Shown here: piece by piece, positions 58,103 through 64,000 of the stretch
Layout of the letters: the number at the start of each line of letters is the position of its first letter
How positions within the stretch are numbered: position 1 is the first letter of the stretch
Assembly (NCBI RefSeq): GCF_003403075.1
Contig: NZ_CP031557.1
Coordinates: forward strand, 4,588,001 to 4,652,000
Length of the DNA: 64,000 bases
Direction: 5' to 3'
Source of the DNA: Flavobacterium psychrotrophum
Lineage (GTDB): Bacteria > Bacteroidota > Bacteroidia > Flavobacteriales > Flavobacteriaceae
Notes under the pieces: model-generated
The model's input: only the letters and a program-made list of their open reading frames with translations
The model's database searches: none
Told to the model about the DNA's origin: nothing
Made by a program: the position numbers and the translations under genes

Positions 58103-59281
58103 TTATGGGGCAGTAGTTACCCAAGTGCTAGCCCATGATGGTAGCGTTACGCCAGATCCTGCACCTGTAGCGGTAGCAGATTCTGTAAAGATACCTGCAG
58201 CTACAGTTACAGTAGCGCCAGCGTTGTCTTTTCCTTTTGATTTTGCAGGAACGTCAGCAGCAAAAAGTACATTTGTAGCTTTAAGAGAACCAGCAGTTAC
58301 GTTAGCAAGAGTTTCGTCGTTTTCTACGTCAAAACCTACTTTCCAGTTAGCAATAACTACGTTAGAGAAGTTACCTTTAGTACCTCTTCTAAGTTTAAGA
58401 GCGCTGTTTTCAGCAAAAGCTGTAGCATCAGCAGTACTTCCAGGACCTACAAGAGACATGTTAGTAATTGTAGGGTTAGCAATTGGAGCATTGCTGTAAC
58501 CAAATTCAAAGTTGTCAGCCTCTATACCACGGTTACCTTTACCATAGTCAAGTTTAGCATACCAGTTTGTGTTAGTTCCAGACCATCCTTCAGTCCAGTC
58601 AAACTGATCGTCTTCGTTACCCCAAGATACAAGGTTTGTAGTATTTACAGTACCACCAAAGAATTCAAAACCATCGTCTGAACCATGTACTACTGCTACG
58701 TTTTCTACTGTAGTGCCACTACCTACGCCAAAGAAAGAAATACCGTTGAATTCTTTTTCAGGTGTAAACTGAGCTCCAGAATATTTTACTACAAGATATT
58801 TGATGCTTCCTGAGTTATCGTTAGCTATAGTACCACCGTAAGTAAGGTCAGAAACCTCAGCCTGAGCAGTAACAGTACCCCTGTTTATAGGAGCTTTACC
58901 ACAAAGTACAAGTCCACCCCAGTCACCAGCTTTTTTAGTAGCAAGACCACTTGTCATGATTACCGGTTTAGCAGCTGTACCGTTTACATTGATTTTTCCG
59001 CCTTGAGCAACAGCAATGTAAGCCTGAGTACCACCCACACCTTCAATTACAGTACCTGCAGGTATAGTTAGAGTAGCGCCATCTTTAACAACTATTCTTC
59101 CTGTAAGGTGGTAAGTAGTGTTACCATCAAGTGTAACTTCTCCATCATTTATTTCGCCCTGAAAAGCAGCAGGGTTTGCTACAAATGAAGATGAAGGCTT
59201 GTTGTTGTCGTCATCGCCACAAGATGCTGCAACAGCAGCAATAATAGCAAGCGACATGAATTTTCTAAGTGTTGTTTTCAT
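58103..59281 (-). CDS. Beta-helix surface lipoprotein of unknown function
   Basis: The 392-residue protein has a lipoprotein signal ending VAASC (Cys21) and an Asp/Asn/Ser linker (GDDDNNKPSSS). A right-handed beta-helix-like region follows, with DGATLTIPAGTVIEG, GKINVNGTAAKPVIMTS and WGGLVLCGKAPINRGT. The family is common in Bacteroidota beside TonB-dependent receptors, and is sometimes mislabelled as a multidrug transporter. The adjacent receptor supports a shared uptake role; the substrate is unknown. Confidence 0.8.
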   Translation of the reverse strand: MKTTLRKFMSLAIIAAVAASCGDDDNNKPSSSFVANPAAFQGEINDGEVTLDGNTTYHLTGRIVVKDGATLTIPAGTVIEGVGGTQAYIAVAQGGKINVNGTAAKPVIMTSGLATKKAGDWGGLVLCGKAPINRGTVTAQAEVSDLTYGGTIANDNSGSIKYLVVKYSGAQFTPEKEFNGISFFGVGSGTTVENVAVVHGSDDGFEFFGGTVNTTNLVSWGNEDDQFDWTEGWSGTNTNWYAKLDYGKGNRGIEADNFEFGYSNAPIANPTITNMSLVGPGSTADATAFAENSALKLRRGTKGNFSNVVIANWKVGFDVENDETLANVTAGSLKATNVLFAADVPAKSKGKDNAGATVTVAAGIFTESATATGAGSGVTLPSWASTWVTTAP

Positions 59282-59433
59282 ACGTTTTTTTATGATTTAA
59301 TAGTTCAAATTTTGTATTGCAAAGATGATATCCGTTTTCTTTTTAGCGGTTAAGCGTTTGTTGCGCTTTGATTAATTTAAAGCGAATAATTTGTAACATT
59401 AATGTTATCAATATTAATTTAATGTATACAGGA

Positions 59434-59457
59434 AAGGGCAGCCATTTGGCTGCCCTT
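59434..59457 (-). terminator. Hairpin after the TonB receptor gene
   Basis: A perfect 10-bp stem (59434-59443 with 59448-59457) with an ATTT loop. The T-tract on the minus strand is weak, so partial readthrough into the lipoprotein gene is possible. Confidence 0.6.
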
Positions 59458-59482
59458 GTGTAATAAATACATACTGTGTGTG

Positions 59483-62251
59483 TTAGAACTGGTATGATGC
59501 TCCAAGACTAAAGTATACACCTTTTTTATAGTTGATAAGTGTTACATCTCCAATAGATGTTCCTTCCTGTACGCGCTTAATATTTGGGTTAAGTAGGTTC
59601 TTGGCTGCAAAGTTAATTCCAAGCTTTTCGTTGATCTTGCTTCTAAGTATAAAGTCAAGCGTACCTACCGCCTTGTCTACCATGTCGCCACGGCCTACTG
59701 TGCCCAGTGCAAAAATACGGTCTGAGAAATAGTTGAATGCAAGTGTAGGGTTTATGCTGCTTGCTTTTTCATTCCATTCATACAGGTATGATATATCAGC
59801 ATTGGCAAGCCAGTTAGATGCGCCCGAAAATGCACTTTTAGAATTTGTAAAATCTACCTGGAAAACATTTTCGCGTGCTACTTTGTCTTCGTTTAGTTCC
59901 TGGTTTGTGTACAGGTATGATACGTTAAGCCCTCCGGTAAGTTTTCTTGCGTTATTTTCGCCGGTGTTCCAAATCGTTTTTCTCACTTCAAGTTCAGCAC
60001 CTGCGGCCATACCCCAGTCGCCACTGTTTACCCATGATATATCCTGGGTTGATGAAGATATAGTAACCTCGTTTATAGGGTTTTTTATATACTTTCCAAA
60101 AGCGGTAACCGAAAACACTTCGTCACTTTTAGGAAATACTTCCCATTTAATGTCGGCATTGTAGTTATCAGACTCATAAAGGTGTGGGTTACCTACATAA
60201 CTCTGGTTTACTTCGTCGTAAGAAAAAGGTGCATTCTCTTTAAACTGAGGTAGTGTATATGTTTTACTAAAACCAAACCTTAAGTTCTGGTTTTCTGTAA
60301 CAGCATACTTTAACTGGAAGTTTGGCAATAATGCATTCTTGTCAAATTTAGTACTGCCTACCGGCATAATATATGTGTCGTAATCTACTGTTTGGGTAAG
60401 TGTTTCTGCGCGAAGGCCAAATACACCGGTTAACTTAGGGCTAAATTTATATTCGGCAGTAACAAACGCTGCGTGTATATCCAGCTTTCCGGTATATGTT
60501 TGCGGGCGTAGTGCATTAGGAACTTCAACTGTACCCCTTAGTGTTTTAATGGTAAAATAATCAGCAGCATAGTTTGCGGCGTTATAAAAAGCATCAATGT
60601 TATTAGGGTCTACTATTACGCCAGATCCTGCAGCATTTACGTCAAAGTTATACTGTATGGCTTCAAGGTCGCGTTTTTTTGATTTGCCACTGTAGCCTGC
60701 GGTAAGTTTACCTTTGTACAGTTCGTCTTCGCCTTTTGCAAATTTATAGTCAAAACTTACCAATGCAGTAGCTTCTTTCTCAGTAAGATCCTGAAAATAG
60801 CGGTGGTTGTCTGCATCAGATATTGATACGATGCCATATCCAAGGTCGTTACCTGCGCCATCATAAGACATTCTTAGTTTGTTTTGTATCCTGTCTGGCA
60901 TATTGTCTTTAACGGTGTTAAAGCCAGCTGCCCAGTTAAGCTGCATTTTTTCGCCAAATTTGTGCTGACCCAATAGTTGGTTTACAAAAAGATTTGTCTT
61001 TTGGTATTTTTCCCTCCTTATTATACCAGTACCATCTTCGGCAAAGTCTACACCATAACCACGGTATTCATCTGTCCTGTTGCTTGAAGTGTTGATGAAA
61101 AGTGTGTTGAAGTTAATTTTGTTGTTCTGGTCTATTTTATAACCTACGTTTGCCATGCCTGTAGTGTTAGTGGCATAGTTAAAAGATTCGTAATCATAGC
61201 TGTTTCCTATAACGCCTACATTGTTAACGCTACCCTGGCTCTTACCATCTGTAATGCTCATGTACTCGTTGCTAAAAGACCCTGTTGCAAAAAAGTTAAT
61301 TCTTCCTTCTTCGCCTACGTCATAGCTATCGCCGCCTGAAAAACCTATTGAGCCTGCATAAGGCGATTTTTTGTCAAGGTTAAGTGCGTTGTAGTTGTAT
61401 TGTGTAAGTGGGTTAGATGGCTTGTTTATGTTTTTGAAGCCTGAAAAGCCCGGTGCACCATTAAGCCTAAAGTTTTTTTCGCTTACGGCATTTGTGTTAA
61501 TATTGCTACCCAGGTCAATACGGAAAAAGCCATTGCCTTTATAGTCTCTCGAAACGATGTCTACGTTACCACCGGCAAAGTCTCCATATATTTTGTTGTT
61601 ATATACTTTATCAATAGATACGTATTCTACAATTTGAGTCGGGAAGATGTCTAATGAAATGTTTTTTCTTTCTACATTATTACTTGGTATAGAAAGTCCG
61701 TTCATGGTTGTAGAGTTGTAACGGTCGCCCATACCACGCACATAAATGTTGCCGCTCCCTTCCTGCTTGGTAACACCGCTTGTTTTTGCAACTGCCGATG
61801 CTACATCACTTACACCTTTACGGGCCAGTTCCTGCGCGCCGATATTTGTCTTTATTTCGGTAGCATTTTTTTGTTCCAGTAAAAGGGTAGATTCTTTTTG
61901 GCGGTTTACTGTTGTTTCAATAACAACGTCTTTAAGTTCTACACTTGTAGATCCTAATACTTCATCTATAGTTTTGGTTTCGCCTGCAGCAAGGGTTACC
62001 GCTATTTCTTTTGTTTCATATCCCAAAAATGTAAAAACAATGGTTTGAGCACCTGCGGGAACTTTTAAAGTATAGGTTCCTGCCTCATCCGTATTGGTAG
62101 AAATGCTTGTGCCTTTTACGGCTACACTGGCAAATGGCAGGGCTTCGCCGCCCATGTCTTTGTCAGTCACTTTTCCGGTAACGGTTGCCTGGTCCTGGGC
62201 ATAGCCCATTACAAAGGTAAGTAGTGTAATTAATAAGAATTTAAGTTTCAT
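59483..62251 (-). CDS. TonB-dependent outer-membrane receptor
   Basis: The 922-residue protein has a signal peptide (MKLKFLLITLLTFVMGYAQ), an N-terminal CarboxypepD_reg domain (residues about 22-95), then a plug domain with YVRGMGDRYNSTTMNGLSIPSNN. A 22-strand-type barrel ends in YFSLGASYQF. Such receptors import metal complexes, vitamins or glycans with TonB-ExbBD energy. The lack of a SusD partner and the presence of a beta-helix lipoprotein downstream distinguish it from a classical polysaccharide locus. The substrate is unknown. Confidence 0.92.
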   Translation of the reverse strand: MKLKFLLITLLTFVMGYAQDQATVTGKVTDKDMGGEALPFASVAVKGTSISTNTDEAGTYTLKVPAGAQTIVFTFLGYETKEIAVTLAAGETKTIDEVLGSTSVELKDVVIETTVNRQKESTLLLEQKNATEIKTNIGAQELARKGVSDVASAVAKTSGVTKQEGSGNIYVRGMGDRYNSTTMNGLSIPSNNVERKNISLDIFPTQIVEYVSIDKVYNNKIYGDFAGGNVDIVSRDYKGNGFFRIDLGSNINTNAVSEKNFRLNGAPGFSGFKNINKPSNPLTQYNYNALNLDKKSPYAGSIGFSGGDSYDVGEEGRINFFATGSFSNEYMSITDGKSQGSVNNVGVIGNSYDYESFNYATNTTGMANVGYKIDQNNKINFNTLFINTSSNRTDEYRGYGVDFAEDGTGIIRREKYQKTNLFVNQLLGQHKFGEKMQLNWAAGFNTVKDNMPDRIQNKLRMSYDGAGNDLGYGIVSISDADNHRYFQDLTEKEATALVSFDYKFAKGEDELYKGKLTAGYSGKSKKRDLEAIQYNFDVNAAGSGVIVDPNNIDAFYNAANYAADYFTIKTLRGTVEVPNALRPQTYTGKLDIHAAFVTAEYKFSPKLTGVFGLRAETLTQTVDYDTYIMPVGSTKFDKNALLPNFQLKYAVTENQNLRFGFSKTYTLPQFKENAPFSYDEVNQSYVGNPHLYESDNYNADIKWEVFPKSDEVFSVTAFGKYIKNPINEVTISSSTQDISWVNSGDWGMAAGAELEVRKTIWNTGENNARKLTGGLNVSYLYTNQELNEDKVARENVFQVDFTNSKSAFSGASNWLANADISYLYEWNEKASSINPTLAFNYFSDRIFALGTVGRGDMVDKAVGTLDFILRSKINEKLGINFAAKNLLNPNIKRVQEGTSIGDVTLINYKKGVYFSLGASYQF

Positions 62252-62392
62252 TTCGTGTTGTTATAATTTTGGTGCAAAGATGCCGCCAAGGCATGAACCG
62301 AATGTTAGTTAAACGTTAGGTTTGGATTTACGATTTATTATTAAATTGTTAACAGATTAAATTACAGTTAACACTATTTGATACTTTTGTAT

Positions 62393-62400
62393 TATCTTTA
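62393..62400 (+). promoter_or_regulatory. Promoter -7 element for the response regulator
   Basis: TATCTTTA lies 35 bases before the ATG at 62436. The spacer between the TonB receptor and regulator (62252-62435) is AT-rich and has no other recognisable feature. Confidence 0.45.
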
Positions 62401-62435
62401 CCTTTACCCCGCTAAAACATTCATATAGCATCAAA

Positions 62436-63119
62436 ATGAAGAAAAAAGACATTAAGATCTTACTGGTCGATGATGAGCAGGATATCCTTGAAATTGTGGG
62501 GTATAACCTTTCTCAGGAAGGCTATCAGGTTATTACTGCGGTAAACGGAAGAGAGGCTGTGGCCAAGGCTAAAAAAGAATTGCCACACCTTATTATTATT
62601 GATGTAATGATGCCGGAAATGGATGGCATGGAAGCGGTAGAAAACATCAGGAAAATGCCTGAGCTGGCTAATGTTATTATTACCTTTTTAACGGCACGTA
62701 GCGAAGATTACAGCCAGGTAGCAGGTTTTGATGCCGGTGCAGACGACTACATTGCAAAGCCAATTAAGCCAAAATTACTGGTAAGCAAAGTTAAGGCACT
62801 ACTGCGCAGGCTTAAAGAAGATGAAAGCAAAGAAGATGTTTTACGCGTAGGCAATATCGAAATTAACCGCGAAGAGTACAAGATTATAATGGAAGACCGC
62901 GAAATTGTATTGCCAAGAAAAGAATTTGAACTGTTTTATCTGCTGGCTTCTAAGCCGGGTAAAGTGTTTAAAAGAGAAGAAATTCTTGACAAGGTTTGGG
63001 GTAACGAAGTTGTAGTGGGTGGCCGTACCATAGACGTACACATACGCAAGCTTCGCGAAAAAATAGGAGACGAAATATTTAAAACAATTAAGGGAGTGGG
63101 CTACAAGCTCGAAGTTTAG
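62436..63119 (+). CDS. OmpR/PhoB-family response regulator
   Basis: The 227-residue protein has a receiver domain with the acidic pair (LLVDDEQD), the phospho-acceptor Asp56 (IIIDVMMPEMDG) and Lys in YIAKPI. The C-terminal winged helix binds DNA (GRTIDVHIRKLREKIGDEIFKTIKGVGYKL). Its layout is PhoB-like. The stop overlaps the next gene's GTG by one base, so kinase and regulator are translationally coupled. The regulon is unknown; PhoB-like function is inferred from family and pairing. Confidence 0.94.
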   Translation: MKKKDIKILLVDDEQDILEIVGYNLSQEGYQVITAVNGREAVAKAKKELPHLIIIDVMMPEMDGMEAVENIRKMPELANVIITFLTARSEDYSQVAGFDAGADDYIAKPIKPKLLVSKVKALLRRLKEDESKEDVLRVGNIEINREEYKIIMEDREIVLPRKEFELFYLLASKPGKVFKREEILDKVWGNEVVVGGRTIDVHIRKLREKIGDEIFKTIKGVGYKLEV

Positions 63120-64000
63120 TGAATATAAAATTTAAAAAGTCATACAGGTTTGCCGTAAAATCGGCCATATACATTTCTTTGTTTGCCGCTATAATGCTGG
63201 CGGCGCTTATGTACTATATGTACACCATTAACTGGGGATTTGTAGCCATATTTTCGCTTACACTACTTGTCTTTTCATTTTTTGTACTCCAGTACCGGGT
63301 AGAGCATTTTATATATCGCAGGGTAAAGAAAATTTACGACGATATAGCCTTGCTCGAAGCAAGCCCCCTGCGTGGCCAGCGCATTACTACAGATATGGCT
63401 ACGCTTACAAAGGAGCTTGAAAAATTTGCCCGTGATAAAAAACTGGAGATTGAAACCCTTAAAATACAGGAAGAATACAGGCGGGAATTTTTAGGTAACG
63501 TATCGCACGAACTAAAAACCCCGCTTTTTACCGTTCAGGGCTATTTGCTTACCTTGCTGGATGGCGCCATGAACGATAAAACCCTTAGAAAAAAATACCT
63601 GCAACGTGCCGAAAAAGGTGTAGAACGCCTTACTTATATTGTTCAGGATCTCGACATGATTACTAAAATGGAAGTGGGCGACCTTAACCTGCAGTTTACC
63701 CGTTTTAATATTGTAGAGCTTATACAAAACGTTTTTGACCTGCTCGAAATGAAAGCCGATAAAAAGGGTATCATTTTAATGTTTGATGCAAAATATATTA
63801 AGCCTATAATGGTATTTGCAGATCAGGAAAAAGTACAGCAAATTGTAACCAACCTGGTTATGAACTCTGTAAAATATGGTAAAGAAAACGGCACTACAGA
63901 GGTAAGTATCGAAGATCTTGTAAACAACAAAGTTATTGTGCGTGTAAAAGATAATGGCGAGGGTATAGAGCAAAAGCATATACCGCGCCTGTTTGAACGT
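63119..64000 (+). CDS. Sensor histidine kinase, PhoR-like (3' end beyond window)
   Basis: The frame opens at a GTG that overlaps the regulator's TAG stop by one base, and it is open to the window end (294 codons, partial). Two transmembrane helices lie at about residues 14-34 and 40-57, with a very short loop and no sizeable periplasmic domain. The His box is FLGNVSHELKTP with His130, the N-box Asn249 lies in NLVMNSVKYG, and the G1 box is DNGEGI (278-283). It is a HisKA/HATPase_c kinase partnered with the preceding regulator. Confidence 0.92.
   Translation, partial: MNIKFKKSYRFAVKSAIYISLFAAIMLAALMYYMYTINWGFVAIFSLTLLVFSFFVLQYRVEHFIYRRVKKIYDDIALLEASPLRGQRITTDMATLTKELEKFARDKKLEIETLKIQEEYRREFLGNVSHELKTPLFTVQGYLLTLLDGAMNDKTLRKKYLQRAEKGVERLTYIVQDLDMITKMEVGDLNLQFTRFNIVELIQNVFDLLEMKADKKGIILMFDAKYIKPIMVFADQEKVQQIVTNLVMNSVKYGKENGTTEVSIEDLVNNKVIVRVKDNGEGIEQKHIPRLFER

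Noticed and set aside
1..64000. CRISPR array, tRNA or rRNA genes
   Set aside because: No regularly spaced direct repeats of CRISPR type, and no tRNA- or rRNA-like sequence was recognised by eye; a scan with tRNAscan-SE would be decisive.

Overview
The window is a stretch of chromosome from a member of the Bacteroidota, most likely Flavobacterium or a close relative in the Flavobacteriaceae. Supporting signs are the type IX secretion (T9SS) C-terminal sorting domains, several families that are largely restricted to this phylum (DUF5686, DUF4271, DUF4296, DUF3098, DUF4369/TlpA), Flavobacterium-type promoters (TAnnTTTG about 7 bases before transcription start), A-rich ribosome binding regions without strong Shine-Dalgarno sequences, and dispersed palindromic repeats. 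No rRNA, tRNA, CRISPR array, prophage or complete insertion sequence was seen.

Layout. 1-5 kb: single-cysteine thioredoxin, patatin, an unknown gene coupled to pyrH-frr, and a TlpA-like lipoprotein. 5-14.5 kb: orphan antitoxin-like gene, DUF5686 outer-membrane protein, an AT-rich 651-residue PD-(D/E)XK-like protein of unknown role, asnS, a probable pseudogene with an in-frame TGA, and rpoN. 14.5-24.3 kb, mostly minus strand: beta-barrel protein, MscS channel plus SDR, class II ribonucleotide reductase, and the conserved ftsX-DUF3098-uppP-truB-yiiX-like block. 24.5-28.2 kb: leuS, whose frame carries a 172-codon insertion encoding a DUF559 nuclease-like domain bounded by about 49-bp inverted repeats; copies of that repeat lie just downstream and at 46.7 kb. 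28.5-38.9 kb: membrane zinc peptidase, GH16 glucanase, Lrp regulator, a Vps62-like protein interrupted by propeller-like repeats, saccharopine dehydrogenase-like protein, pckA and an NlpE-like lipoprotein. 39-44.8 kb: TPR sensor kinase, a repetitive beta-helix T9SS cargo, and a 408-bp nested palindrome. 44.8-56.4 kb: OmpA lipoprotein, xth, alpha/beta hydrolase, tyrS, pyrC with a dolichol-phosphate-mannose-synthase-like gene, a hemD-like gene and a LuxE-like acyltransferase. 56.5-62.3 kb: an outer-membrane/secreted cluster (TonB receptor, beta-helix lipoprotein, a protein that is only a T9SS sorting domain, and a second T9SS cargo). 62.4 kb to the end: a PhoB/PhoR-like response regulator and histidine kinase, the kinase running off the window.

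Most genes are housekeeping (translation, nucleotide synthesis, envelope biogenesis). The strongest unusual signal is the palindrome-bounded DUF559 module read in frame through leuS, just ahead of the editing domain. Next are the stand-alone PD-(D/E)XK-like gene, the split Vps62-like protein, the 'naked' sorting-domain gene and the large nested palindrome. Domain and family names come from recognising motifs by eye; no database search was run.
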